Shown here: piece after piece, positions 53,303-63,363 of the stretch
Layout of the letters: the number at the start of each line of letters is the position of its first letter
How positions within the stretch are numbered: the first letter of the stretch is position 1
NCBI RefSeq assembly: GCF_024347135.1
Contig: NZ_AP024908.1
Coordinates: 1,124,768-1,188,767 of the forward strand
Direction of reading: 5' to 3'
Source of the DNA: Vibrio spartinae
GTDB taxonomy: Bacteria; Pseudomonadota; Gammaproteobacteria; Enterobacterales; Vibrionaceae
Length of the DNA: 64,000 bases
Notes under the pieces: model-generated
Seen by the model: only the letters and a program-made list of their open reading frames with translations
Database searches by the model: none
What the model was told of the DNA's origin: nothing
Translations under genes and position numbers: made by a program

Positions 53303-54169
53303 TCAGAAACTCAGTGGAATCAGTTCAATACCGAGAACAGCACTAAAACTCATCACCACAATCAACGAGTGTTTGAACACCGCTTTTGACCATGCTTCGA
53401 AGTTATCCGACGTCATACGCCGGAATGTCACTCGGGTCCACATCAAGCAAACAACCGAGGCGACCACCAAGTATTCGTAACTTGTATTACCGACGAGGTA
53501 TAACCCCAGCGCAACAACATTGAAGGCAACCACATAAGCTATCATATGTTTGCGAGCCTTATCGATCCCTGCAACCACCGGCAGTACCGGAATCCCGGCC
53601 TGACGATAGTCCTGCAGTCTGAACATCGCGATCGCATAAGAGTGCGGCATCTGCCATAGACAAAATAAGCTGAACAGCAAAACACCTTCCAGACTGATGT
53701 AGTTAGTGACTGCCAGATAACCCGCCAATGGTGGCACTGCGCCAGAAATACTCCCAACCAATGTGCCGTATACAGACGTCCGCTTGTACCACATCGTATA
53801 AAAGAATACGTAAAAGACATAGCCCAATAAAACCACAACAGCGGTCAGCGGGTTAGTCTGTTGGTACAGCAGCGCTGTTCCGGCGAGTAGCAAGACAATG
53901 GCGTAGATGAATGCATGATCGACATTAATCTCACCGCGCACCAACAATCTCTGACTGGTACGTGCCATTTTGCTATCAATATCACGGTCAAAAATATTAT
54001 TGATGACACACCCTGACGCGATGACCAAAGCCACACCGGCCAACGTACAAAGCAGTAACATTGATGTTGCTGATTCAGCCTTGGCTGCGAGAAAAAATCC
54101 CGCAGCCGTAGAGATCAGGTTACCAACGATAATGCCCGGTTTGGTGATCGACAGATACCCTTTAATCAT
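53303..54169 (-). CDS. cyoE: Protoheme IX farnesyltransferase (heme O synthase)
   Basis: A 288-residue UbiA-type prenyltransferase with about nine membrane helices. The first Asp-rich motif is NNIFDRDIDSKMART and the second region (YTMWYKRTSVYGTLVGSISGAVPPLAGY) is complete. It converts heme B to heme O for the bo3 oxidase encoded by the same operon, in which it is last. Confidence 0.96.
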   Translation of the reverse strand: MIKGYLSITKPGIIVGNLISTAAGFFLAAKAESATSMLLLCTLAGVALVIASGCVINNIFDRDIDSKMARTSQRLLVRGEINVDHAFIYAIVLLLAGTALLYQQTNPLTAVVVLLGYVFYVFFYTMWYKRTSVYGTLVGSISGAVPPLAGYLAVTNYISLEGVLLFSLFCLWQMPHSYAIAMFRLQDYRQAGIPVLPVVAGIDKARKHMIAYVVAFNVVALGLYLVGNTSYEYLVVASVVCLMWTRVTFRRMTSDNFEAWSKAVFKHSLIVVMSFSAVLGIELIPLSF

Positions 54170-54179
54170 CAGTCTGCGC

Positions 54180-54494
54180 CTACATCATCATATTGACGTT
54201 CAGGTTCCACATAATCCAGATAGAACCAGCTATCAGGATCAGAACAACAATCGCGGAAAACACCAGTGAAATAAAATTCCAGCGACCGTCACTCGTCTTG
54301 ATTTCCATATGCAGGAAGTAGGCAAAGTGAACAATCACCTGAACAATGGCGCAACCGAACAGCACAGCAAATGTCGTCCCGGTCGATAGGCTTTGTGTCG
54401 CAGCATAGTAAAAAGGAATAATCGTTAAGATCAGAGAGGCAACAAAGCCAATCACATATCCCTTCACTCCTGAGTCAGCGTGTTGGTTACTCAT
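54180..54494 (-). CDS. cyoD: Cytochrome bo3 ubiquinol oxidase subunit IV
   Basis: A 104-residue protein with three membrane helices; [17 protein letters not shown] segment ([10 protein letters not shown]) and [14 protein letters not shown] end match CyoD (109 in E. coli). ATG 54494 overlaps the cyoC stop (ATGA); a longer frame to 54533 is not needed. Accessory subunit helping assembly of the CuB site. Confidence 0.95.
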   Translation of the reverse strand: MSNQHADSGVKGYVIGFVASLILTIIPFYYAATQSLSTGTTFAVLFGCAIVQVIVHFAYFLHMEIKTSDGRWNFISLVFSAIVVLILIAGSIWIMWNLNVNMMM

Positions 54495-55096
54495 GATGTC
54501 ACCCCAACTAAATAAACGAATGTAAATACACAAATCCAGACGATATCAAGGAAGTGCCAGAACAAGCTTAGACAGCCAAATCGAGTTTCGAGCATGTCGG
54601 TCAGACCTTTGGTATTCAATTGCCAGAAACACACAAACAACCAAATCAAACCAAAGGTCACGTGAAGACCGTGGGTTCCAACCAGCGTAAAGAACGCAGA
54701 CAGGAACGCACTGTGATCAGGTCCATAACCTTCAACAATCAAATGATGGAATTCATAGATTTCCATCCCGATGAAGCCGACCCCAAACAGGAAGGTAATC
54801 ACCATCCATAACTTTAGGGCCCCGATCTGTTTGCGTTTCATCGCAATCATGCCAAAGCCAAAAGTAATACTACTTAGCAACAGCAACATGGTTTCGACAA
54901 AAACAAATGGTAACTCAAAGATTTCTTTACCGCTGGGACCACCAGCGGTTGCATTAGCCAGCACTGCATAAGTTGCAAATAACGATGCAAACAAAATGCA
55001 GTCACTCATCAGATAAATCCAGAAACCGAACAGCTTGTTACCACCGGTATCATGGTGGTGATCATGTGCGTGAGCTGCAACAGAATTAGCCTGCAT
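54491..55096 (-). CDS. cyoC: Cytochrome bo3 ubiquinol oxidase subunit III
   Basis: A 201-residue protein with five membrane helices. A His-rich N-terminus (AHAHDHHHD) precedes [34 protein letters not shown] and [17 protein letters not shown] are standard for subunit III. It overlaps cyoB by 11 bp and cyoD by 4 bp. Confidence 0.96.
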   Translation of the reverse strand: MQANSVAAHAHDHHHDTGGNKLFGFWIYLMSDCILFASLFATYAVLANATAGGPSGKEIFELPFVFVETMLLLLSSITFGFGMIAMKRKQIGALKLWMVITFLFGVGFIGMEIYEFHHLIVEGYGPDHSAFLSAFFTLVGTHGLHVTFGLIWLFVCFWQLNTKGLTDMLETRFGCLSLFWHFLDIVWICVFTFVYLVGVTS

Positions 55097-57110
55097 AGTT
55101 CACCTCCATATCATCTTTCGATTGAGACGCCGCCTTTGCTTTCGCAACTTCATCACGGTGTTCATCTTCAATCGCCTTGATTTCATCCACCTGAACATAA
55201 TAATCAACATCGTCGTTGAAACTATGCCAGATGCTCGTTACAACAATCCCGATAAAGCCAATAGCTGCCAGCCACCAGATATACCAGATCATCGCGAAAC
55301 CAAAGACCAGAGCACATGCAGAGACATACATACCAGTCGGTGTATTTTTCGGCATATGAATGGGTTCATATTCGACTTCTTTATCAAGCGAATGCTCACC
55401 CTTCTGTTTCTGATACCAGAAAGCATCGATCTCATCCACTTTCGGGATCACCGCAAAATTATAAAACGGTGGTGGAGAAGAAGTAGACCATTCCAGCGTC
55501 CGGCCATCCCACGGGTCACCCGTGACATCACGGTTTTGCTCACGATCTCTGATACTGACAACGATCTGAGTCACCTGACACACCACCCCGAGGGCTACAA
55601 TTGCAGTCCCGACCGCTGCTGTCGCAAGCAGTGGGAAGTAGTCAGCACTGATATCCTGACTCAAACGACGTGTCATGCCCATAAAGCCAAGTGCATACAA
55701 TGGCAGGAAGGCCAACAGGAAGCCAATCAGCCAACACCAGAAAGCCCGACGTCCCCATGCTTCATTAATCATGAAACCAGTCGCTTTCGGGAACCAGTAA
55801 GTAATTGCTGCAAAGCAGCCGAAGACCACACCACCGATAATGACGTTATGGAAATGCGCAACCAAGAAGACACTGTTGTGCAGCACAAAATCAGCACCGG
55901 GAACAGCCATCAGAACCCCAGTCATCCCACCAACACTGAATGTAATCAGGAATCCAATCGTCCACAGCATCGGTGACGTAAACTGAATACGTCCTTTGTA
56001 CATCGTAAACAGCCAGTTAAATATCTTCACCCCTGTCGGGATAGAGATAATCATGGTTGCAATCCCAAAGAAGGCGTTTACATTTGCACCGGCTCCCATG
56101 GTAAAGAAGTGATGCAGCCAAACAATAAAGGCCAGAATCGTGATGACAATCGTCGCCCAAACCAGAGACGTATAGCCGAATAGCTTCTTGCGCGAGAAGG
56201 TCGCGGTCACTTCAGAGAACACCCCGAAAATAGGCAGAATAAGGATATATACCTCAGGGTGACCCCATGCCCAAATCAGGTTGATATACATCATCATGTT
56301 CCCACCCATATCGTTGGTGAAGAAGTGGAAACCTAGATAACGGTCTAACGTCAATAGTGCGATCGAAACAGCAAGAATTGGGAATGAAATAATGATCAGA
56401 ATGTTGGCACACAATGAAGCCCAGGTGAAAACAGGCATCTTCATCAGTGGCATTCCCGGTGTACGCATCCGCATAATGGTGACAAAGAAGTTCACCCCAG
56501 TCAGCGTTGTCCCGACACCCGATATCTGTAGCGCCCAAATCCAGTAGTCAACACCGACCCCCGGACTAGCACCGATACCTGACAGTGGTGGATAAGCCAA
56601 CCAACCGGTACGGGCAAACTCACCCAAACCCAGTGATAGGTTGGTCAAAATCACCCCCACAACAAACAACCAAAAACTCAGGTTATTCAGATACGGGAAA
56701 GCGACGTCACGCGCACCAATCTGTAATGGCACAACAATGTTCATCAAACCGATAACGAGTGGCATTGCCACAAAGAAAATCATGATGACACCGTGAGCGG
56801 TAAAGATCTGATCATAGTGATGTGGCGGCAGATAACCGGCTTCACCCGCAGCAGAGAGCGCTTGCTGACTTCGCATCATCACCGCATCGGCAAAGCCACG
56901 GATGAGCATGACAAACGCGACAACAATGTACATGAAGCCTAATTTTTTGTGGTCTACCGAAGTAAACCATTCATTCCATAGATACTGCCATTTACCAAGA
57001 CGCGTTACCCAAATCACGACTGCCAAACCGACAACTGCGATGACAGAGAGGGTAATCATGATAATGGGCTCATGGTATGGAATGGAGTCCAGTGTTAATC
57101 TTCCAAACAT
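55086..57110 (-). CDS. cyoB: Cytochrome bo3 ubiquinol oxidase subunit I
   Basis: A 674-residue heme-copper oxidase subunit (E. coli CyoB 663), holding low-spin heme b, heme o3 and Cu[16 protein letters not shown] contains a heme b ligand, [14 protein letters not shown] the crosslinked His-Tyr, WLHHFFTMG two CuB histidines and [11 protein letters not shown] the heme ligands. ATG 57110 fits the family start [15 protein letters not shown]; a frame to 57128 would extend into cyoA. It pumps protons while reducing oxygen with ubiquinol. Confidence 0.97.
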   Translation of the reverse strand: MFGRLTLDSIPYHEPIIMITLSVIAVVGLAVVIWVTRLGKWQYLWNEWFTSVDHKKLGFMYIVVAFVMLIRGFADAVMMRSQQALSAAGEAGYLPPHHYDQIFTAHGVIMIFFVAMPLVIGLMNIVVPLQIGARDVAFPYLNNLSFWLFVVGVILTNLSLGLGEFARTGWLAYPPLSGIGASPGVGVDYWIWALQISGVGTTLTGVNFFVTIMRMRTPGMPLMKMPVFTWASLCANILIIISFPILAVSIALLTLDRYLGFHFFTNDMGGNMMMYINLIWAWGHPEVYILILPIFGVFSEVTATFSRKKLFGYTSLVWATIVITILAFIVWLHHFFTMGAGANVNAFFGIATMIISIPTGVKIFNWLFTMYKGRIQFTSPMLWTIGFLITFSVGGMTGVLMAVPGADFVLHNSVFLVAHFHNVIIGGVVFGCFAAITYWFPKATGFMINEAWGRRAFWCWLIGFLLAFLPLYALGFMGMTRRLSQDISADYFPLLATAAVGTAIVALGVVCQVTQIVVSIRDREQNRDVTGDPWDGRTLEWSTSSPPPFYNFAVIPKVDEIDAFWYQKQKGEHSLDKEVEYEPIHMPKNTPTGMYVSACALVFGFAMIWYIWWLAAIGFIGIVVTSIWHSFNDDVDYYVQVDEIKAIEDEHRDEVAKAKAASQSKDDMEVNYAG

Positions 57111-57117
57111 AATCTCA

Positions 57118-58053
57118 TCACCCTTCATGCTCAGTCATCGAATGATGACCCATTGGTTTATCCATATCCATATCCAGTCCATCTCCCATGTGCATATTCA
57201 TACTACCTGGGAACTGGGTTACCACAGCGTTGAACAGGCCGTCCGGAATATGAGAATAATAAGTGACGGGAACATCGATGCTTGGCTTCGCTAAAGCACG
57301 ATAATCAGCGAAATCATGAATCTGCTGTTCAGAAGACTTCACTTTCTCAACCCATTGTTCGAAGCTGGCCATATCCGGTGTTGCCGTTGCAGTGAATTTC
57401 ATATGTGAGAAACCATCACCACTAAAGCTTGCGGCAATACCTTTATAATCCCCAGCATGATTGGCAATTAAATGCAGACGAGTCACCATACCGGGCATCG
57501 CATAAAGTTGGCTACCCAATCGAGGGATAAAGAAAGAGTTCATGATGTTATCTGAAGTCAGCTTGAACTTCACCGGAACATCTTTTGGAAATGCAACATA
57601 ATTCAGCGTTGCTATTTTCTGTTCCGGATAAATGAACAACCATTTCCAGTCAAGTGACACCACTTCAATTGTCATCGGTTTCATATCACTGACTAAAGGC
57701 TTAGAAGGTTCAAGATGGTGCGTTGAACGCCAAGTGATAGTCGCCAAAATGACGATAATAATGATTGGGATCGTCCAGACAACAAGCTCAATCTTTGTTG
57801 AATGGGACCATTCTGGTGTGTATTCTGCGTTCGAATTACTTGATCGATATTTATACGAGAAGTAGATCGTCATCAGTATCACAGGGATAACAACGATCAA
57901 CATCAGGAATAGAGCTGTAATGATCAACTCTTTTACCTGAACACCCACCTCTCCTTTGGGATCAAGTAGCGCAAACTTACACCCTGAGAGCATCAGCACT
58001 GTGAGTAACAGTCCGAGTCTCGATATGATGCTTTTATATCGTGAGGCTTCCAT
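57118..58053 (-). CDS. cyoA: Cytochrome bo3 ubiquinol oxidase subunit II
   Basis: A 311-residue lipoprotein (lipobox LSGC near residue 25), with two membrane helices (about 43-67 and 88-108) and a periplasmic cupredoxin domain lacking the CuA ligands, as in quinol oxidases. The tail beyond the cupredoxin domain is rich in His and Met ([21 protein letters not shown]), which might bind copper. First gene of cyoABCDE. Confidence 0.95.
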   Translation of the reverse strand: MEASRYKSIISRLGLLLTVLMLSGCKFALLDPKGEVGVQVKELIITALFLMLIVVIPVILMTIYFSYKYRSSNSNAEYTPEWSHSTKIELVVWTIPIIIIVILATITWRSTHHLEPSKPLVSDMKPMTIEVVSLDWKWLFIYPEQKIATLNYVAFPKDVPVKFKLTSDNIMNSFFIPRLGSQLYAMPGMVTRLHLIANHAGDYKGIAASFSGDGFSHMKFTATATPDMASFEQWVEKVKSSEQQIHDFADYRALAKPSIDVPVTYYSHIPDGLFNAVVTQFPGSMNMHMGDGLDMDMDKPMGHHSMTEHEG

Positions 58054-58571
58054 TTACTTGTACTTTCTCTTTTTGGCAGAGACCCTGATAACCGACACTT
58101 CCTTATCAAGACTCCGCAGTTGTTTTTAATAAGAGTATTTGAATCTGCAACAAATTATCCTTATCTGATACAAATCCACTTAACTCTACGAAATGATGAC
58201 ATTCCACATCCAGCTTATCGAAGAAGATAAATATATTTGTTACAAGAAAGAACACTTTGCTACATCCGACACATCATAGTAACAATACGTCGAGGGGCAC
58301 TATATTAAAGTGCAATCTTAAGTTACGCAAATCTGACGTTCATAAAAAGCAGATCCGCCACATCTACGAAATCAAAGACATAATCTATTGTTATCTATAT
58401 ACTTTTTAGAACATATTTCACTTTCTGCCAGACATTATCCGCAGCGGTTTTTTTTTTCACTATAATTTATGAACTCTATCACGGAATGCAATGCAATTTA
58501 TTTTATAAACCGAAGAATACTGAGCGCATGAAAAATCATGATTTGTGATACCAACCGAATCCGAAAGACAT
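58054..58571. promoter_or_regulatory. Upstream region of the cyo operon, no gene seen
   Basis: A 518-bp AT-rich stretch between cyoA and the YebC-like gene's terminator. It must hold the cyo promoter; I cannot point to a convincing ArcA or FNR site. No open frame with a ribosome binding site was found. Confidence 0.4.
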
Positions 58572-58607
58572 AAAAAAACGCCCCATGTCATATCAAGGGG
58601 CGTTTTG
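58572..58607. terminator. Terminator of the YebC-like gene
   Basis: AAAAAACGCCCC and GGGGCGTTTT with a 12-base loop, with A/T runs on both sides, so it can work in both directions; the minus-strand gene ends 34 bp away. Confidence 0.92.
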
Positions 58608-58641
58608 CAATCCGTTTTGTCATGAAAGTGAGAATGAGCGG

Positions 58642-59361
58642 CTACTCAATCTCCGCATTATGATAAACCTGTTGGACGTCATCGCTATCATCCAGCAGAT
58701 CAAGAAACTTCTGGAATTTCTCAGCATCTTCTCCGGCAATTTCAGTCCGGTTTTGTGGCACGAACGTAATCTCTTCCACATCCAAGGTGACGTCAGGGAA
58801 AGCCTCAGTCAACGCAGTCTTTGCTTTGAAGAATTCGGTGTGGGGTGCAAATACAGTCATCACACCATCTTCCAGCTCAATATCAGCTACATCAACATCA
58901 GCCATGACTAATGCTTCTAACACACTTTCTTCATCATCCCCCTGAAACTGGAATACAGCCTGATGATCGAACATATGCGCAACAGTCCCCGGACTACCAA
59001 TCTTTGCGCCTGTCTTCACAAAGCACTGCCGGACATCCTGAAAAGTTCGATTGCCGTTATCCGTTAAACAGTCAACAATCACACTGATACCACCGGGGCC
59101 AAACCCTTCATAACGAGCTGGCTGGTAATCTTCACCCGCTCCTCCCGAGGCTTTATCCAGCGCTTTGTCGATCACATGTCCGGGAACCTGATCTTTCTTC
59201 GCTTTAGTGATCAAGTGTCGCAAAGAAAGGTTGGTATCCGGATCGGCCCCTCCATTTTTTGCACACACATAAATCTCTTTGCCGTATTTGGAATAAACTT
59301 TAATCTTTGCGCCTTGACTCTTCGCCATGGAAGCTTTACGCACTTCAAAACTTCTTCCCAT
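58642..59361 (-). CDS. YebC/PmpR-family regulator, YeeN type
   Basis: A 239-residue protein close in length and start ([19 protein letters not shown]) to E. coli YeeN (238). Typical segments are [60 protein letters not shown] and DDVQQVYHN at the end. The family has been linked both to transcription control and to relief of ribosome stalling. Start chosen at ATG 59361. From memory, the V. cholerae gene in the same place beside rctB is also of this family. Confidence 0.9.
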   Translation of the reverse strand: MGRSFEVRKASMAKSQGAKIKVYSKYGKEIYVCAKNGGADPDTNLSLRHLITKAKKDQVPGHVIDKALDKASGGAGEDYQPARYEGFGPGGISVIVDCLTDNGNRTFQDVRQCFVKTGAKIGSPGTVAHMFDHQAVFQFQGDDEESVLEALVMADVDVADIELEDGVMTVFAPHTEFFKAKTALTEAFPDVTLDVEEITFVPQNRTEIAGEDAEKFQKFLDLLDDSDDVQQVYHNAEIE

Positions 59362-59447
59362 CGGGATATTCTCTCTCATTAATTGAACGCGACGGATTGT
59401 AGAAAAAACACAGAACCATTTCAATTTCTGCCAGTTCAGGGAGCGGT

Positions 59448-59657
59448 TTACATCACACCCATGACCCTTTTATATTTATCCACTGATTGTTGAAAGCATG
59501 TCTGTTCATCGGTTGTTCGCAACGTTTCCTGATGCTGAGTAAATACTTCAGGCCCTGCCTTTCCTTGTTTCAGTTTCCAGACTAAAAAGGCTGCCTGCTT
59601 ATCCAACTCGATCCGATTTTTCTCTTCAGCACTCAATTCTGCAAGATTAAAAGACAT
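59448..59657 (-). CDS. Small conserved Vibrio protein (DUF3283-like)
   Basis: A 69-residue, highly charged, helical protein ([20 protein letters not shown] start, [20 protein letters not shown] middle). It resembles the DUF3283 family found in vibrios. GGCGGGTG lies before the ATG at 59657; an upstream frame to 59708 is not supported. Function unknown. Confidence 0.72.
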   Translation of the reverse strand: MSFNLAELSAEEKNRIELDKQAAFLVWKLKQGKAGPEVFTQHQETLRTTDEQTCFQQSVDKYKRVMGVM

Positions 59658-59753
59658 AAAATCACCCGCCATCTGTAAACAAGTTATGCAATATACCACA
59701 GGAATCAAGAAAATTAAGCGCTAACTGAGGTTCGTACCAGCCGCTCTCATGCA

Positions 59754-59786
59754 GAAAAAAAAGGGCAGCTAAGCTGCCCCTTTTTA
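59754..59786. terminator. Terminator of the PA3496-like gene
   Basis: AAAAAAAA-GGGCAGCT-A-AGCTGCCC-CTTTTT: strong stem with T-runs for both strands, 14 bp from the stop of the minus-strand gene. Confidence 0.92.
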
Positions 59787-59799
59787 TCCAATATAAAAC

Positions 59800-59997
59800 T
59801 TAATGAAGTAAGCCAAGTTCCCTAGCTTCTTCAAGCGTTAAACCACTTTCACGAATTTCTCTCATCACTTCAATCCGGCGTCGGGCTTCGGCTGACTTGA
59901 GGGTTTTCGTCGGTTTTTGCAATTCAACTTCGTCCGTGAAGTCCCATTTATTTGCGATATTCGTCATTTCATCATGGTCGATTGAATTGATAGACAT
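59800..59997 (-). CDS. Small PA3496-like protein
   Basis: A 65-residue protein with a C-terminal motif SAEARRRIEVMREIRESGLT that fits the PA3496 family of short bacterial proteins, sometimes linked to envelope integrity. The ATG at 59997 has a strong GGAGGTGG site. The 5' end appears partly duplicated about 300 bp upstream (60270-60315). Confidence 0.72.
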   Translation of the reverse strand: MSINSIDHDEMTNIANKWDFTDEVELQKPTKTLKSAEARRRIEVMREIRESGLTLEEARELGLLH

Positions 59998-60241
59998 AAA
60001 CCACCTCCGGACAAACCATGTTAGGGACACGTATTCTATAGCGAAGCTGAAAAACCTTGTTAAGCAAAATTATCCAAGATTGTGATAATGGCTATAGTTC
60101 TGTAAAAATATTGATAGATGTAAAAATAAAATTTTGCGTCTATTTTAACAGCGCTGTATTTTTAAAAGATTGCTCTCGATTTTTTGCTTAACTCATTCCC
60201 CCGACTCTCCTCGCTCGTTTTCTCTGATTCACATCATATAC

Positions 60242-60254
60242 GGAACAATGATCA
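60242..60254 (+). promoter_or_regulatory. RctB long-site motif downstream of rctB
   Basis: GGAACAATGATCA (continuing AAGG) is identical over 16 bases to 63325-63340 in the origin region. It lies about 300 bp beyond the rctB stop, separate from the main origin cluster, and may be an extra RctB-binding site. Confidence 0.65.
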
Positions 60255-60269
60255 AGGGTGTGATTGCAT

Positions 60270-60315
60270 TCATGAAGAGATTCGTCATGGTCGATTGATT
60301 TGATGGCCGAGCTGA
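60270..60315 (-). pseudogene. Decayed partial copy of the PA3496-like gene start
   Basis: On the minus strand the codons read IKSIDHDE, against INSIDHDE in the intact gene at 59800-59997; TCATGGTCGATTGATTTGAT differs from the gene by one base in 20. Similarity ends after this block. Confidence 0.5.
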
Positions 60316-60335
60316 TGTACTCACTTTCTGACAGG

Positions 60336-60364
60336 CAAAAAAAAGCGAGCATGGGGTGCTCGCG
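60336..60364 (-). terminator. Terminator of rctB
   Basis: GCGAGCA-TGGGG-TGCTCGC preceded on the plus strand by AAAAAAAA, which gives a strong T-run for minus-strand transcripts. Confidence 0.9.
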
Positions 60365-60551
60365 AAAATGCTAAGTATGAATATAACAACATGAACCTAA
60401 CCAATGACATCGGTAGGATATCGGTTGTCTTTCGAGGTAGAGAATAGCGGTCTCAACACCCGCTTCTGTCAGGAAGATGTCAGAGCTGTGCAAAGACAAT
60501 CAGGGTTTGTAACCTTGGTTCCATTTTACCGTTCGCCAGTCTTTAAATGCT

Positions 60552-62528
60552 CTAGATACCAATTGCCACTTCATCAAGCACTAAAAACACCGACTCGTCT
60601 AAATGCCCTTCACTAATCTGTTTACACACTTTACGCCGAACCGCCAATCCTGAGATCAATCGTTCAATTGACAAATGTTTATTACGACTACGGGAATTAT
60701 ACAACTCAATGGTCTTGCTCAGAATCTCGTAAGAGAGCACCGTATCACTGACCCTTAGCCAATCGAGCTTATCAATCAACTCCTGACACTCTTCTCGGAT
60801 TAATGATGGTGAGTGTCCGGTCATCGCAGATAAAGCGCTTATACTGCGTTCCAGAGCCTCTCGTGAGGTATATTTTGATAAGGTGATCGTAATCTCATCA
60901 GCATTGATCTCTACCAGATGTTTACGTAACTTGACCCGGCGGCCTAAATTGCCTCTGGGAGATGGTGCTTTACGTTGGATAGGTTCAAATTCCCCATCAA
61001 TAATTGAAGCGAGTTCTTCCAGTTTCTGCTTAGAGACCATCTCATGGCGAAGTGGATTGGGTAACGTCGGTGCCATATTGCGTTTTCCAGCATTGGTTGT
61101 TCTCGCTCTAGAGAAACGCAACACCTCTTCAACATCACATTTAATGTCGACTTCATAATCCGAAATCTTGCCTTTGGTATGAATGGAACGGACAGAAAGA
61201 TGATATCCCCATAGATTGACGACAAATAGATCATCATCCCCTTTCCCTTCGGATAAACGCCGCAACTCCCGGATCAGATCCATCGAAAAACGTCGCCATT
61301 CAATATTACGGGCCAATTTCTGATTCAGCTCAGATAACAGCATGGTTTCATGATGCCGACGGGACATCCGGCTCCGAAAATAAGAATAGAGTTGGAATAC
61401 CAGCGTATGCTGTTTCAGAATCTCTGGTGGAAACAGGAAAAAGTAATCCCGCGTCAGCAGTTCTTCATAAAATGAAGGTTCCCAAACCAGAATATAGAGA
61501 TTGGGTTTGATCTTAATCTCGCCATCGGCGCCTTCAACTGGGGCTTCTTCTGAAGCCGTGATCGTTCGGGCCAAAAAGCGGAAACGATCACTTTTAAATC
61601 CTTCCGGCATATTTTCACTGAGCCAACGACCGGTGAGTTCATGGAGCTGAAAGTCAGTAAATTCAATGCGATCAATACTGTCCCGAATAGAATCTCTCGC
61701 CGGCCCGCTATCCTTCTTGCCCCGAAGTGACAAGATATCTGTGATATACAGCGGTGTCTTATTCGGAATTTGTTTGGCGTTCAGATGATATTCTTCACGC
61801 TGATGATCATGGTATTGAACCGTTAACGTAAACAGGGCAAACAGCGTCATCAGATCATCAACAGTCATAATATTTTTGGATGATCTTGTTTCGATCACAG
61901 CGCGAGTCCCAGAAATTGAGACCATTGATTTCTGGTAACTCTTACGTGTTCTTGGCGGTGCCAATGCTTGATCGATAATGCCCGCCCAATTGGTCGGTGA
62001 GACCACAAATTGATCAGCTTCATCTTTGATTGCAGGGGGCGTATTTAATCCATATTCATTTAACAGGCGCTGATTCACTTGTGTTTGTGCCAGCGCTTTT
62101 GAGCGTTTTTGTTTCTCTGATTGTTTTACCGATTCGGTAATCAGGCTGGTGGCTCCCAATGATGAGATCAACTGACTGGGATTAATAAACTTATGCAGCA
62201 TTGTTTTGCCTGCCAAACCTTCCTCGAACCGAACAGGGATTTGTTCAAAGAGGCCAATACTGACAGCTGCGCGTAATCGCTGTTGAATTGCGGCTCTGGT
62301 TAACTGTCCATCAGCAGCTTCAATCAACTCTGTTGTTGAAACTAAGCCATCCTTACTACTCATGCCTTTTAGAGAGACTAAATTCAGTAGTTCAATGATG
62401 CTTCTGGTCACCCCTTTAAAGTGCTGATACTGTTCTATCCAGTTGATCGATGCTTCCGATACTTGAAAGAGATGTCCATCTTTATGATTTCTGGGAGCTT
62501 TGATTAATATTTTTTCGTGGGTGCTCAT
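60552..62528 (-). CDS. rctB: Chromosome II replication initiator RctB
   Basis: A 658-residue protein, the same length as V. cholerae RctB, with the family start KAPRNHKDGHLFQVSEASIN and the strongly conserved block GLVSTTELIEAADGQLTRAA followed by IQQRLRAAVSIGLFEQIPVRFEEGLAGKTMLHKF. RctB is specific to Vibrionaceae; it binds 12-mer iterons and longer regulatory sites at oriCII, melts the origin, and represses its own promoter. Central winged-helix domains resemble plasmid Rep proteins. ATG 62528 has AGGA just upstream, rather than ATG 62540. Its upstream region is the origin itself. Confidence 0.98.
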   Translation of the reverse strand: MSTHEKILIKAPRNHKDGHLFQVSEASINWIEQYQHFKGVTRSIIELLNLVSLKGMSSKDGLVSTTELIEAADGQLTRAAIQQRLRAAVSIGLFEQIPVRFEEGLAGKTMLHKFINPSQLISSLGATSLITESVKQSEKQKRSKALAQTQVNQRLLNEYGLNTPPAIKDEADQFVVSPTNWAGIIDQALAPPRTRKSYQKSMVSISGTRAVIETRSSKNIMTVDDLMTLFALFTLTVQYHDHQREEYHLNAKQIPNKTPLYITDILSLRGKKDSGPARDSIRDSIDRIEFTDFQLHELTGRWLSENMPEGFKSDRFRFLARTITASEEAPVEGADGEIKIKPNLYILVWEPSFYEELLTRDYFFLFPPEILKQHTLVFQLYSYFRSRMSRRHHETMLLSELNQKLARNIEWRRFSMDLIRELRRLSEGKGDDDLFVVNLWGYHLSVRSIHTKGKISDYEVDIKCDVEEVLRFSRARTTNAGKRNMAPTLPNPLRHEMVSKQKLEELASIIDGEFEPIQRKAPSPRGNLGRRVKLRKHLVEINADEITITLSKYTSREALERSISALSAMTGHSPSLIREECQELIDKLDWLRVSDTVLSYEILSKTIELYNSRSRNKHLSIERLISGLAVRRKVCKQISEGHLDESVFLVLDEVAIGI

Positions 62529-62576
62529 ATTCCTGTCCATATCACATTTGATGTAATATTGATATTTTTCCGAGCT

Positions 62577-62735
62577 TATAGAAAAAGATTCTATAAATAA
62601 AGAAAAAAATTATTGCTCTTAAAAACTGATCTTTATGATTATTACTGATCTTAAATGTTTATATGATCTTATGATCTGGGCAAGAAAATGCTTGTAATCA
62701 ATTGTAATAAAACAATATTTTTATTTGGTTTCTGA
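62577..62735. other. AT-rich unwinding region (DUE) of oriCII
   Basis: A very AT-rich segment between rctB and the iterons with four TGATCT sequences (62627, 62646, 62664, 62672) and extra ATCA triplets. Position and composition match the DNA unwinding element; each GATC is also a Dam site. The rctB promoter must lie here too. Confidence 0.65.
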
Positions 62736-62739
62736 AAGC

Positions 62740-62860
62740 ATGATCATGGCTGGTCAGGAACGATGATCAATTAGATATTGAAAGCATGATCATTAATCGA
62801 CTGAAGCATGATCATTTGTATTTCGGAATCATGATCATTATCTTTTTTGAAGCATGATCA
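62740..62860 (+). repeat. oriCII iteron array: six RctB 12-mer sites
   Basis: ATGATCA begins at 62740, 62763, 62786, 62808, 62831 and 62854, with steps of 23, 23, 22, 23 and 23 bp, that is two helical turns. Five have the form CATGATCA. This regular array of six, each with a Dam site, corresponds to the minimal origin of chromosome II. The second copy is embedded in GGAACGATGATCA (62757-62769), a long-site variant that may serve rctB autoregulation. Confidence 0.92.
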
Positions 62861-62875
62861 AGATGGATACACAAC

Positions 62876-62884
62876 TTATCCACA
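62876..62884 (+). promoter_or_regulatory. DnaA box of oriCII
   Basis: TTATCCACA, the perfect DnaA consensus, lies 16 bp after the last iteron. A single DnaA box is expected in this origin type. Confidence 0.85.
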
Positions 62885-62950
62885 TGCTTGATCTGCTGGT
62901 TATTATTCGTCAGATGATATTTTGCTTTAATTCTGGACAACCCCGTAAGC

Positions 62951-63080
62951 ATGATCAAGGTGTCTTGTTTCTCCCTTCCCTTCTCTGACGATTTTGCTGA
63001 CTTTTGGGGAATCAAAAGACACATTTTTTTGGGAGATGACTCGATATATGTCACGTTCAGTCGTCACGTAAGCATGATCA
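62951..63080 (+). promoter_or_regulatory. Two separate RctB 12-mer sites
   Basis: AGCATGATCAAGG occurs at about 62949-62961 and 63072-63084 (ATGATCA at 62951 and 63074). They lie outside the regular array, in the region that in V. cholerae carries negative control sites. Confidence 0.7.
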
Positions 63081-63222
63081 AGGATGATTAGGGCCTACTT
63101 TCCTGAAAGTCTGTCATTTCAATTTAGCGACCAATCTAAATAAATACGACGGATCCCCCAGTTGAATTGACACCTTCCGTAGTTATAGCAAGAAAACTCA
63201 TGCTTCCGAGATAAATTATTCT

Positions 63223-63363
63223 TGATCATTGTTCCGACTATTTGATCATAAGATCATAAATGAATTCACTGAATTTACATGACTCATATCCCTTGATCAT
63301 GCTTCTATTTTTTCTCTGGCTCTTGGAACAATGATCAAGGTGTTGTGCCATGATCATTGTTCC
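63223..63363. promoter_or_regulatory. Cluster of long RctB regulatory sites (39-mer type) and an inverted 12-mer
   Basis: GGAACAATGATCA occurs at 63223-63235 (minus), 63325-63337 (plus) and 63351-63363 (minus), the last two facing each other. An inverted 12-mer (GCATGATCAAGG on the minus strand) is at 63291-63302. In V. cholerae the longer sites inhibit initiation through RctB handcuffing; the same role is inferred. Confidence 0.75.

Noticed and set aside
55122..55976. 284-codon frame opposite cyoB
   Set aside because: It is antisense to a clearly real cyoB gene, of odd composition rich in Cys, His and Arg, and without a start site; a shadow frame.
62812..63054. 80-codon frame on the minus strand across the iterons
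   Set aside because: It runs through the origin iterons and DnaA box, has no ribosome binding site and no recognisable domain; the repeats themselves create the open frame.
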